A stretch of 64,000 nt of DNA, from assembly GCA_029964075.1 (NCBI GenBank), contig CM057142.1:28398392-28462391 (forward strand). Reading direction: 5' to 3'. Shown one piece after another: positions 44,860 to 55,899 of the stretch (positions within the stretch are counted from its first letter, which is position 1; the number at the start of each line of letters is the position of its first letter). Under the pieces are notes generated by a model. The model saw only the letters and a list, made by a program, of their open reading frames with translations, was not told the origin of the DNA and did not search any database. The position numbers and the translations under genes are program-made. This stretch comes from Patiria pectinifera (Eukaryota; Echinodermata; Asteroidea; Valvatida; Asterinidae).

Positions 44860-47040
44860 TCAATAATCTCGTCTAAAAAAATATCATCCCAGTCATGATG
44901 GTTAGTCTCCTCAATTATCCCTTCTAAAACATATCCTCCAAGCAATGATGGTTTTTATTTCATTAATCCCTTCTACAAATTATTCTCCTAGCCGCGATGA
45001 TGACTCTCCTCAATTATTATTCATTTTAAAAAAATTGCTTCTAAGCCGTGATGGTTTGTGTGTTCAATAATCCCTTCTAAAAAAAATATCATCTCATTCA
45101 TGATGGATTGTTTCCTCAATTATCCCTACTAAAACAATATCCTCTAAGCCATGTTGGTTTTTATTTCAATAATTCCTTCTACAAAATATCCTTCTAGCCA
45201 TGATGTTTAGTCTCCTCAATTTTTTCTTCTAAAATATCCTCCTAGCAGTGACGATTATTTTCCTCAATTATCCCTTCTAAAATATATCATCCAAGCCATG
45301 ATGGTTTCCATTTCAATAATCTCTTCCAAAAAAATCCTCTTAGCGGTTATGATTAGTAAGTCTCCTCAATAATTATCACAGCTAAAACATATCTTCCTTG
45401 CCAGGATAAGTCTCCTCAACTGTCCCTTTAAAAAAAATATCCTCCTAGCCATGAAGGTTAGTCTCCTCAATTATCCCTTCAAGAAAATATCCTCCAAGCC
45501 ATGATGGTTAGTCTCTTAGTTATCTCTTCTTAAGAAATATCCTCCAAGTCGTGATAATTAGTCTCTTCAATTATCTCTTCTACAAATATCCTCAGAGCAA
45601 TGATGGTTTTCATTTCAAAAATCCCTTCTAAAAGTATCCTCCTAACCGCGATGATATGTTACCCAAATTATCCCTTAAAAAAACCTCCTAACCATGATAG
45701 TTAGTCTCCTCAATTATCCCTTCTCAAAAAATGCCACCCTAGCCATGATGGTTAGGCTCTTCAATTACCATTAAAAAAAAATATCTTCCAAGCCGTGACG
45801 GTTTGTCTGTTCAATTATCTCATCTAAAAATACCCTCCAAGCCATGATGGTTTTATTTGAATAATCCCCTAAAAAAAATCTTCCTAGCCATGATGGGTTG
45901 TCTCCTCAAGTATCCTTTCTAAAACAATATCCCCCTGGCCATGATGGTTAGTCTCCTCAATTATCCCTTCAAAAAATATCCCCCAAGCCATGATTTCATT
46001 CAATAATCCTTCCACAAATATCCTCCTAATCGTGAAAATAAGTCTCCTCAATCATCCCTTCTTAAAAAAAATCCTCCTAGCCGTGATGATTAGTCTCCTC
46101 AATTATCCCTTCTAAAAATACCCTTCTAGCCATGATGGTTTGGCTCCTCAATTATCCCTTTTAAAAAAAAATCATCCTAGCCATGATGGGTTGTCTCCTC
46201 AAGTATCCCTTCTAAAACAATATCCTCCTGGCCATGATGGTTAGTCTCCTCAATTATCCCTTCTAACAATATCCTCCAAGCCGTGATGATTAGTCTCTTC
46301 AATTATCCCTTCAAAAAATATCCCCCAAGCCATGATTTCATTCAATAATCCTTCTACAAATATCCTCCTAACCGTGATAATAAGTCTCCTAAATTATCCC
46401 TTCTGAAAATATCCTCTTAGCCATGATGGTTAGTCTCCTCAATTGTCCTTTCCAAAAAAAATAGCCTCCTAGCTGTGATGATAAGTCTCCTCAATTATAC
46501 CTTAAAAAAATCATCGTGGCCTTGATTGTCAGTCTCCTAAATTATCCCTTCTAAAGAAATATCCTCCAAGTCATAATGGTTAGTCTCTTTAATTACCCCT
46601 TGACAAAAAACCTCTTTTGCGTGTTGATTCGTCTCCTGAATTATCCCTTCTAAAAAATATCCTGTTAGCCGTGATGGTTAGTCTCCTCTATTATCCCTTC
46701 TAAAAATATCCTCCTTGCCATGATGGTAAGTCTCCTCAATAATTATCACATCTAAAAAGTACCCTCCTTTGCCAGGGTGATAAGTCTCCTTAAATATTCC
46801 ATTCTAAAAAGTATCCTCCTAGCCTTGATGATTAGTGTCCTCAATTATCCATGATGGTTAGTCTCCTTAATTGTCCTTTCTAAAAAAAAAAAAAAAAATA
46901 GCCTCCTTGTCATGAGTGTTTGTCTCCTTTATGATCCCTTCTTAAAATTTCCTCCAAGCCATGATGGTTGGCCTCCTCAATTATCCCTTTGGAAAATATC
47001 CTCCTGGCCATGATGATTAGTCGCCTCAATTAGCCCTTCT
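44860..47040 (-). repeat. Minisatellite B, ~49-bp unit, about 44 diverged copies
   Basis: Imperfect copies of GTCTCCTCAATTATCCCTTC, then TAAAAATATCCTCCTAGCCA, then TGATGGTTA. This is the inverse complement of the unit in minisatellite A. The array lies in the intron between 5' UTR exon 2 and exon 3 of C1q gene 3. Some copies are truncated and some blocks of several copies are themselves repeated (45880-45990 and 46160-46360). Confidence 0.9.
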
Positions 47041-47572
47041 AAAACAAAATGCTCTCTGATGAATATTTTGAATGCTTTTTGTTGTGCAGTTGGCAAACAT
47101 TTTCCAAATGGTAAAGAATTTACAAGACACATTCGGTTGACACTTGACAAACATATGGTATGTCTGGGAACAAAAGCTTCTGCCTGAGGCAATGTCCACA
47201 ACATTACAAAAAGTGGGAACGCCACTTTTCCTTTGTAAAGTAAGAATTCAAAGTAAATTTGACCGCAAATCGTTTGACATACCCGCTGACGGCATGATGT
47301 CGTCACAACTTTTTTGGACCAGGGTTCAAGTTCATCCGTTTTCCTTGATCCGTTTCGAAGGAATTAGGTTGGTTTTTAATTAAAGGTTAATTGTTTGCAT
47401 AAATGTTGAATGTTACCGTCATAACCCCGGAAGGAAAGGTCAGACGACTTTGTTGTCGAAAATCACAAATGTTTATCAAGGTATCCTCTATCAGATTACA
47501 AAGTGTAAACATGATTGTTCTTTTTTTGTTCATAAGCTTTTGGCATGGAAATAGTTTGTAATTTGGTACCGA

Positions 47573-47591
47573 TGACGTCATCATGACGTCA
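47573..47591. promoter_or_regulatory. Paired CRE-like palindromes TGACGTCA, unit 3
   Basis: TGACGTCA at 47573-47580 and 47584-47591, same spacing and context as at 20681. Confidence 0.45.
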
Positions 47592-48469
47592 GAGTAATAG
47601 ACTCACTTCGGAATCATGGTTGTTGTTTGTTCAAGGTTTTCAGTTTATACCATGTACCGTTGAGAAGAAAAGTCGTACAGAATTATTGCCTGGAAAAGAA
47701 AAAGAAAAAACAAAAAAGGAAAGAAAGGGATAAAATAATGTTTGGCATTTTAAAACCGTGATCGGGTCGTACACAATTACACAAATATATCAGGGTTTTG
47801 TTGTTTGAAATAAGGAATTCCTGTCTGACAATATTTCTGCTACTACTTCCATGTGTACTTTTCAAAACGAAATTGTCGAAATAATAACTGTTTTTTATAC
47901 TTCTTCGCAAACTCATTTGGATTCTTGTCGCTATGGATAGCAAACTAAATCATTGGAATATGTTATTGTCAACAACACGGTTGTTCAGGTTGGACTGGTT
48001 TTAATCACATTACGGCTGATTTTTTTTTTTCAAGGGTACATTACATCAGGTTCCCTGCTGTGATTCAGAGAAGAGGAAATTTATCGAGATTCGTACTTGT
48101 TCAAAATACTTAACGCACTTGTGATTTACATCAGGTTTCCTCCTGCAATTGTTACTTTATCATTTTCATTGTCAAACATGAAATTCTGGTGCAATGTACT
48201 CACACTTTTTTGATTAATTAAAGCAGAATATGTATGCTCGTTGTGACTCCTGCAACTTCAAATTCGAGCAATGTTGAACAATAAAGACGAACATAGGATA
48301 TTTTGCCCTTGGTGTGTTATTTTCGCTAAAAGCAACAAAATTGATCAAAATCTTAAGTAAAGGGTGTATATCTAGTAACCTGTTGCAATTTCAGCGCATT
48401 CTATACTGTTGAGAAAAGAGAAGACGTAGACTCGAAGGTTTGCGGCAACACCATGTGAATAATATCTCT

Positions 48470-48930
48470 TTTGAGTTGTGTGGTTCTGAGAAGAACCAGC
48501 GGTTTGAACTCCACGTGTCGACAGTGTGGTTTGTTCGTCATCAGGAGACTTTTATGTGACATGTTCTTCTATGTGACATGGTCCAAGATGGGACTACGAT
48601 AAGTTATCCATCATCGAACATTCCACGAACCAATTCCCGCCCTCATGATTTCTGCCTAGGGGTCTCCTACCCTTGGCACATTGCACCCCTCGATGTTCAT
48701 CCCAGCTGTACCACCATCCTTCTGACATGCTTCAGTGAGGGTACAGTCCACTTCAGCATCCTACATGGCAACTTAGAATCCTCTTCCAGAATTTCTCACC
48801 TTCACATTCCTCTGAGCTAATCTCCTGCTGTTAAGTTGCAAGTTTCAACTACTTGTACACCAGCAAGCGTCCAGCAGTCTCCTGATGACAAACAGAGCAC
48901 ACTGTTTGAAACGTCGATTTAAAAAAAAGA
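48470..48930. mobile_element. Small element with inverted ends and a hammerhead-like core
   Basis: AGTCTCCTGATGAC appears at 48876-48889 on the plus strand and inverted at 48537-48550, each followed by an ACACTGT word. At the right end CTGATGA (48882-48888), a potential 6-7 bp stem with loop AGCACA, and GAAAC (48908-48912) followed by GTC match the conserved core of hammerhead ribozymes. Such motifs are known from the ends of Penelope-like elements and retrozymes. Stem I is weak, so activity is uncertain. The interior has no convincing protein. Confidence 0.4.
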
Positions 48931-48987
48931 AAGATTTTGTTTGGTTAAATGTGATCTGGATGGTTAATCAATGGCCCTGCTCCAGCT

Positions 48988-49174
48988 CAGTGGCGTAGCC
49001 GGCAGGGGGGGGGGGGGGGGGGTTGCCCCCTCCCCCAGTCGCCCCCCCCCCACTGAGATTTTGAGTTTATAAAACAAATATCATTGATCTACATGACGCC
49101 CCCCATGAAATATTCCAGCCCCACAGCGCCCCCCCCCCAAAAAAAAAAAAAAAAAAATTCTGGCTACGCCACTG
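48988..49174. mobile_element. hAT-like MITE family 2, copy 2
   Basis: Terminal inverted repeat CAGTGGCGTAGCC / GGCTACGCCACTG with an exact 8-bp duplication CTCCAGCT (48980-48987 and 49175-49182). The interior carries a G run near 49003-49022, several C runs and an A run, plus ATTGATCTACATGACGCC shared with 29733-29929. Confidence 0.9.
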
Positions 49175-49492
49175 CTCCAGCTCAACCAGCAGTCATGTCT
49201 TTTTGGATTTTTTTTTTTTACTATTTTCGACTCAAAAGAAGTAACCAATGAAAAACGAATGAGACATTTTTATGCAAAATCTAGTTAAATGTTTATGAAA
49301 TCGTTTTTAATTGGCCGGAAAAGAAGTTGACTTAATAACATAAACTGTGAAATTATGACGCCACCTTTGTTGAAAAAAGGAAGGTGTTTTTAAAATAGTG
49401 TGCCAGCGGGCGCACTCTTTTGCGTGTGTTAGTAACTGCATACAGTTACGATAATCTAAAAAAAAGTGTTAATGACAATGGTATGTTTTCAG

Positions 49493-49552
49493 TTTACACT
49501 GAACTCCTTGTGATCTCTTCTTGGACCTGATCTTTAAGAACAAACAGTCGAG
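49493..49552 (+). other. 5' UTR exon 3 of C1q gene 3, donor changed
   Basis: Acceptor TATGTTTTCAG and body ACTGAACTCCTTGTGATC...CCTGATCTTTAAGAAC as in the other copies. The expected donor position reads GAG|ATGGGT instead of AAG|GTGGGT. A nearby GG|GTTTGT could serve, adding four bases. Confidence 0.6.
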
Positions 49553-49654
49553 ATGGGTTTGTTTATATAATTGTGGCACTCTGGAACGAGGCCGAAATAA
49601 ATGGGCGGAGGAGAACGGCACTTGAATTTCCTGTCTTCACAGGTGTTTTAATTC

Positions 49655-50392
49655 TCTCTGTAAAATCGAAGAGGGTATGAGAGACATGTGTATTAGTGCC
49701 TCTGGCATGAAGTATGAGTGTGTGTCTATTTACAATAAAGTATAACATTAACAAGAATTAAATTAATTAAGACATGTTGAAAACAAGATTACAAAATGGC
49801 GGACAAAGGTCTGACAAAAGCAAATAATCTGAAACGTAATTTACAAGTTACTTAACTGACATCCTCAAGCAATCGATAGGTTAATAAGGACATTATTGTC
49901 AAGGAAAGCAATTAATGGATGCTTTACATGAAAATGGTGCAATAATGGATCATTTAAAGGAAACATAGTTTGGCACCAAAACCTTACGTGACGGCCGCCA
50001 TCTTGCGGACGCATCAAAATTTAGAAAAAGTACATCTAAATCACCAAATCAATGAATTGAACTTAGTAAATGAAATAAGGAACCCTCTCTAATGCGTTAT
50101 TAATTAACACATTACTAAAAGTAAAAGTTAAAGTAAGATATTTACAAAAGTGAACTCGCTCAGGTTTACTAACGGAAAGGGACAAGGTTTTAGCATAAAA
50201 ATACAGATTTCATGGCAATCTTGTCCTTATAAATAAATACCTAAATACTTAAACATGAGAAAGTAACAAAATGTATTGACAGTATATAATTGAAGTGAAA
50301 ATAAATCAAAGGTATTTACCTGTAAAATCGGAGAGGGTATGAGAGACATGTGTATTAGTGCCTCTGGCATGAAGTATGAGTGTGTGTGACGC
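49655..50392. repeat. Direct repeat of about 68 bp bracketing ~660 bp
   Basis: GAGAGGGTATGAGAGACATG, then TGTATTAGTGCCTCTGGCAT, then GAAGTATGAGTGTGTGT at about 49672-49731 and again at 50335-50389, nearly identical. The block is absent from the matching intron of gene 2. It may be a small retroelement with short direct repeats or a tandem duplication. No gene inside. Confidence 0.55.
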
Positions 50393-50929
50393 CGCTGGTG
50401 GCGCCAAACTAGGTGATTGCGTAATACAGAAGTGGGTGGATGGATAATGTGCTAAAGAAATAGTCCCTTACTTAAAGAAACTAAATATACAAGAAATACA
50501 AAAAAGTAAAGGGGGGTCATTTTTTCGCACCTGTCACATAATTATCATGTCAGCACCGGGAAAAGGGCGCAATGAGCACCCCCCGACAACAACAACAACA
50601 AAAGTATCTCTAGAATGATCAGCCCGATCGGCGTGTAATTTTGTAATCGGCGGGCACAGTAATAACAGTGCAATATGAGATGGGTTGCATTGGCAGCCAA
50701 ATATATAAACTAGGCGTTTTAAAAGTTTTACTACTGTTATATCACGCCGAACACATTTTCTGAGTAAATTCAAAATATCTAGTCCTACATGGTTTTCAAA
50801 TGACTGCGGATTATTAAGAATTTACCACTTATTGTACAATTTATCCGAGTTCAGTATTTGAACATATCTTCTTCTTTTTTAACCTTTTCCTCGGATTTGT
50901 TTTAATTTCAGGATTTTTTTCTGTACAGA

Positions 50930-51535
50930 ATGAAGATCTGTGTGGCAACCGTTCTTTCAATCGCCCTCCTTCTGGGTAACTCTGTCAACCTCCGAGCTTC
51001 CGTTACTGGGCCGATTCCCTCGGACGGTGAGGGTCCTGCGTCTCAGGCGTGCCCGACAAGCTGCCAGGGGCCTGCAGTTTTAGGAACAATTTTACAAGGG
51101 CCAAAGGGTGATGCAGGTGAGCCATGTCAAAGGGGTGATCGGGTAGCATTTACTGTGACGAGGACGAACATCGCGTTTGCCTCTACGAGTGGCGACACCC
51201 GTTTGCCCTTCCAGGAGACTGAGACGCTTCTGCCGGGTACTAGCTTCGATCTTGGGACCGGCACATTCACGTGTAGTGTGCCGGGCACCTACATGTTCAT
51301 ATTTTCCGTGAACAAACATTCTTCCAGCAGCGGCCTGTCCGTTTATCTTAGGAAGAACGGTGACCGGATTGTCACTGGCTATACCAATGATTCAGGTCAC
51401 CAGGAGCAGGTGTCTGGGAGCGCAATGCTGGTTCTTCTTCGAGAAGACACGGTGTATCTAACCATGTACGGTACGGCGTATAGTGGTTTATATCACTACA
51501 CCTCATTCAGTGGCTTCCTCCTTTACCCCGAATAA
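50930..51535 (+). CDS. Secreted C1q-like protein, gene 3 (very short stalk with RGD)
   Basis: A 201-residue protein. The signal peptide (1-23) and linker are as in genes 1 and 2. Cys residues are at 41, 45 and 66. The remnant stalk GPKGDAGEPCQRGD spans 57-70, where the Gly of one triplet is Cys. The C1q head starts at 71 (RVAFTV) and runs to 201 with LPFQETETLLPGTSFDL, CSVPGTYMFIF, LRKNGDR, SGSAMLVLLREDTVYL and SFSGFLLYPE. Relative to gene 1 an in-frame loss of 63 codons joins the stalk start directly to the head. Acceptor TTTAATTTCAG ends at 50911. The head is intact, so a functional secreted protein is likely, probably without a collagen triple helix. Confidence 0.92.
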   Translation: MKICVATVLSIALLLGNSVNLRASVTGPIPSDGEGPASQACPTSCQGPAVLGTILQGPKGDAGEPCQRGDRVAFTVTRTNIAFASTSGDTRLPFQETETLLPGTSFDLGTGTFTCSVPGTYMFIFSVNKHSSSSGLSVYLRKNGDRIVTGYTNDSGHQEQVSGSAMLVLLREDTVYLTMYGTAYSGLYHYTSFSGFLLYPE

Positions 51536-53856
51536 ATAAAAACAAAAATAATAATAAGCACAAAAAGATAAACGAGCATCAAGTAAGTTGCTGATTTTTT
51601 AGCCGTTTGCAATTTTAATTAGAAATAGCTTTTGTTTTCTTCAATTTGTTTTCCTTTTTCTTTTTTGTTTGTTTTGTTTTTCCGCTAAAGATGAAAAAGC
51701 GATTCTTTTTGTTCGCATTATTTGGCTTTGATAAGTGTGTGGCGTCATTGTGATGTCATACAAATGCAATGTTTTAAATTACATAAATATGGCTAAGCCC
51801 GATCGTCTTTACACTTGATGGCTAGGTATATAATATTACTAGTTCGTTAAATTCAAATTGACATTATGATTACGTCATCACCAGATATTTATTAGTTTTG
51901 TATTATTGTTTACATTTCCTTATACTAGCAAAATATGACATAAAATGCAATCCGATTGACCTTAAACTAGGGACAAAGAACCGATGTTTAGCTGTCCCTA
52001 GACAAGTGATGTCATCATGAGGTCATCAATAGTCTTTTTAGTTATTTTAAAGGTGTATATTTTAACATTTTATATTATTTTGTTAGAACCTCGTATGAAC
52101 ATTTTGACTGGAACGTGTTGCAGACACAAATTGGGGTAGCGTCTTTATGGCGTCCTAATGGTTCATTCGACGTCAACTTACAGGTTCAAATAAAGTCCTT
52201 TATCTGAAGAACTTAGTCATGGAACTACTTTCTAGCAAACAATTTACCTAACTTCATATGGACAAAAACCAAACAAAAATCCATACAAGAAAAACAGACA
52301 CTGTGGTTATAACTGAACAATCACAGGGCTGTTCCCAAAATGATTTGTTAATTGTCTATTGGAGAGTACAAATGTATTAATGATTTTTTAAAAATGTGTA
52401 AATAATGAATTTGAAATCATAATCTTTACTGATTGCACTTCATGTACAACCGGAAAGTAGGGGTCGCACGAGCGTGACATTGCAGTAGGTGTATTTGTTC
52501 ATGTCCAATATGAGGAACTGTGCAAAGAACTGGAATCGTTCCTTATCGTATTGTGGAGAAATGATGGCTACAAAATTGCCTCATTAAATATTCATGACGT
52601 TTCCTACTACTGTAGGGTATCAACCCGATTTGGTTAAAATTCATGAGATATGACAATAAGGGTCTAAAATTAAATCCGGAAGTAAAGTCACATTGCCTCG
52701 ACATACCATTGCTCATCTATAACACTTCCCTGTCTATGTAGATATCAAGGTTGAGATCCAGCGGTCAAATATTTATACAGTTATAAGACCGTAAACAAAT
52801 AAACATTTATATTGATGTCACGTGACCACCGATGACGTCACGATACCAAAGGGGAAATCTTAACGAAAATAAAAGCTGTTCCCAATTGAAATTGTGATGG
52901 CATTACCATAAGTTCGAAGGCTATGTTAACCGTGCTATTTTAAGCAAAACATCTGAATTATATCTCTTGCGGTTAAATTTTCCGCATTTTTTTTAAGTTT
53001 AAAAGTCTTTTCATTGTAATTTCCGGCTTGGTGACGTCATCAATCTTTATTCTCTTTAACTTGTTCTTAGCATGATTATATTCTTCAATTATGAAGCGAT
53101 TTCAGCCAACGTCACCACACGCAACAGCTGATTATTCATTTTAAACATTTTTCCCATCCTGCCGATAGAGGGCCCTCTAACCTTTATGACATCACCGTTT
53201 CTTGTTTTGTAAAGTACAGCCAGCCAACGACTAACATCGTCGAAAGCAAGTCACATTTCTTTTCCACATTTAAATTATTAGGCACTTTCGGTTTGGACCG
53301 GAAGAACGGGTCACGTGACGATTTGGCATGCAGGGAAAAAACTGAAAATCATGGATTATTCTATCGATTGCCGCAAAAGTCAAGTTCAGGTCTGTCTCGG
53401 TTGATGTTATATTGATTTTCAAAGACTAAATCAATACATATTAAAATTCTTGTAATTTGATGCATGATAACGCCATTATGACGTCACCTCCCGATCTACC
53501 TGGATACCAAGTTGGATCTCTGTTAACCAAATTCACTCTTACAGTTCTCTAGATATAGAGCTTTATAGTTTGCACATTTACTATGACGTCACGTGACCAA
53601 TGATGACGTCATCATAAAGTGACTCTAGTTCTCTATGGGGTCTTTACATAGGTTAGGTTTTATGAGAATACGAGTCTGTTTTAGGTCCAAAATGCCGCGG
53701 TGAATAAATGTGTGCAAAGGCTATTGGATTTGGAGTGAAACAAAAAGAAAACAAGAAACAAAGTAGAGCTATGTCTGTTGGATGAACAGAACACAGGTTT
53801 TTGCGCATTGAAACAATTACATATATATAATAATAATTTCACGAAATGGGGGCCCA
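51536..53856. other. 3' flank of C1q gene 3, no gene; many TGACGTCA-like sites
   Basis: AT-rich sequence with no conserved frames. TGACGTCA or close forms occur repeatedly between 51860 and 53620 (for example 52833, 53033, 53480, 53584 and 53604), several next to CACGTGAC. They may be regulatory, or part of an old repeat. Confidence 0.45.
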
Positions 53857-53859
53857 TTA

Positions 53860-54883
53860 TTTCAAGACACCAATGATTTCCTCCGTAAAATTGAACGCAT
53901 CAATGAATCTAGTCCTCTGCCCGCCAACACCCTCATTGCTACCATGGATGTCAAGTCTCTATACACCAACATCCCACACAACGAAGGCATCAGCGCATGC
54001 GCCGAAACACTCAATAATCGCCCTAGCCACTCACCCTCGACTCCCACTCTCACCAATCTCATCAGTTTAATCCTCACCCTCAACAACTTCGATTTCAACG
54101 GCACACACTACCTCCAGGTACACGGCACAGCCATTGGCACAGCAATGGCCTCCAACTATGCCAACCTGTTTATGGGCCGACTAGAGTCCAATATTCTATC
54201 ACAGACCCCGTACAAGCCCCTACACCGGTGGCGATACATTGATGACATCTTTCTTATCTGTATGCTCGGATGACAACATCTTTGGGATGCGTCTTTCTGA
54301 TCTCAAAACACAACGCTCTAACCGAGGCTATCCCCCTAAGATCATTGATGCAGCTTACACCATAGCACGTAACCTCAGCCGGCAAAGCACACTCAAGCCT
54401 AACAGTAAGGAACGCAATACCGGTAACCAACGTATCCCCCTATGCATTCAATACGATCCATCACTCCGATACACTAGGGAAATACTGAACACCAACTTTC
54501 ATATCATACAATCCTCCGACAGACTCAGATCCTGTTTTTTCACACACCCCATTGTCTCTTTAAAAAAAGCCCCATCTCTCAAAAACATCCTCGTCTCCTC
54601 CTCTCTCAAACCCATTGACTCCATGCCACTCGGATTTTTGAAATGCTCAACAAAACGATGCATAACCTGCAAACATGCAAAAAATGACACCCAAATCAGC
54701 AGTACCTCAACAACGGGCGAAACATTTCCCATGAAGGCAAACTGAACATGCACCTCACAAAACATAGTTTACTGCATCACATGCACCAAATGCAATCTGC
54801 AGTACATTGGGGAAACAAGTACTTCACTCACCACCAGATTCAGAGGGAACCGATCAGACATTTCCCGCAATAAAAATGACCGT
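53860..54883 (+). pseudogene. Penelope-like element reverse transcriptase/endonuclease, truncated and internally deleted
   Basis: One frame (53860-54273) reads TNDFLRKIERINES...ATMDVKSLYTNIPHNEG, later FDFNGTHYLQVHGTAIGTAM, ASNYANLFMGRLES and RYIDDIF, the RT catalytic box of Penelope-like elements. Then the frame changes and reads CSDDNIFGMRLSDLK, RGYPPKIIDAAYTIAR, RIPLCIQYDPSLRYTREILN and KRCITCKHA. After one in-frame TGA (54743-54745) comes NIVYCITCTKCNLQYIGETS, a GIY-YIG-like endonuclease start. Roughly a hundred or more residues normally between the YIDD box and the linker are missing. The 5' part is absent and the 3' part ends abruptly where unit DNA resumes near 54884. Dead copy. Confidence 0.88.
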
Positions 54884-55899
54884 TTTTGTGTTATTCAGTA
54901 ATTAATAAATACAAGAGGTTAATTCAGCAGAATACATTTGTACGTTTCCTAAAGCAAACAAAGTACGTATCCTAAAGCAAACAAAGTAACTATAAAAGAC
55001 ATACAGACAAACAAACAAACTATTTTTCTACCTACCTGGATAATTTTAGGGCGTTACTGTAAACGTTACTTGGCCTTATGTTCCCTGTATGCCCACCACA
55101 GATGATGTCAATTAAATAAATCCCATGTATGTATCAATTTGTATTTCATGTCACAAAAACATTCTCAAGTAATTCGATTGGATGTCCTTATTGACTTGAG
55201 GCTTGGCGTTTGGAATAAGAATTGTTTGAAATTTGGTTATGTTATTCATAGCAATTTGTTCAAACGTTGAGACTTGCGTGTCAACTGTTACAGTTTACAG
55301 GTGCTTTGAAAAATATAGAATACACAAGTTTGTATTAACTGATTGCATTATTTGTAACAGTATAATGTTTAAGAATGATGTATAATTTACAATTGACTGG
55401 CTAATAAAACAGTATGCATAAAACCTCATTCTGAGGCTTACGAAACGAACATGAAACAAAACGTTTTATTACTTTCAGATGAGAAAAAATAATTGACTTT
55501 TCTCATTTTCAGAAACAGAACCGTGCCCACAATAGTGGAAAAGCGGAATTGGCTGTAGTTTTTAAAGTCCGCAAAAGTGCGACTAGTGTTTCTTGATTAA
55601 AAGACTCCAATTTACTTGGACGTTTATTGTTAATAACCAGCATTACTTGATTGCATTCAAGAAAGTCGCTTTGAAAACATCAGTGAAAGACTGAACCCCA
55701 TAGATAATAAAGAAACAATTTTAACGAAATCAATTGATACAAAGCACAAATTCCATTCAAGTGAGGAGGGTCTTTCAACTGGTTGGAATTTGGTCCTTTG
55801 TTCCTAAGCTGCCATCAAATGGGATCACTTTATGGTATTTCAAGTGAAACTCTTTGCATTGACTTTATTTTGATGCCTTATTTGGTTAGGTGATGTAAT
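54884..55899. other. Unit DNA after the Penelope-like insertion
   Basis: Paralogous to 4850-5700, 7920-9900 and 27600-28540. A short repeat, TACGTATCCTAAAGCAAACAAAG type, is doubled at 54945-54985. No gene. Confidence 0.6.

Noticed and set aside
46977-47306. 109-codon frame at the end of minisatellite B
   Set aside because: Its C-terminal part runs into the minisatellite, no motif is recognised and no paralog in the other units keeps it.
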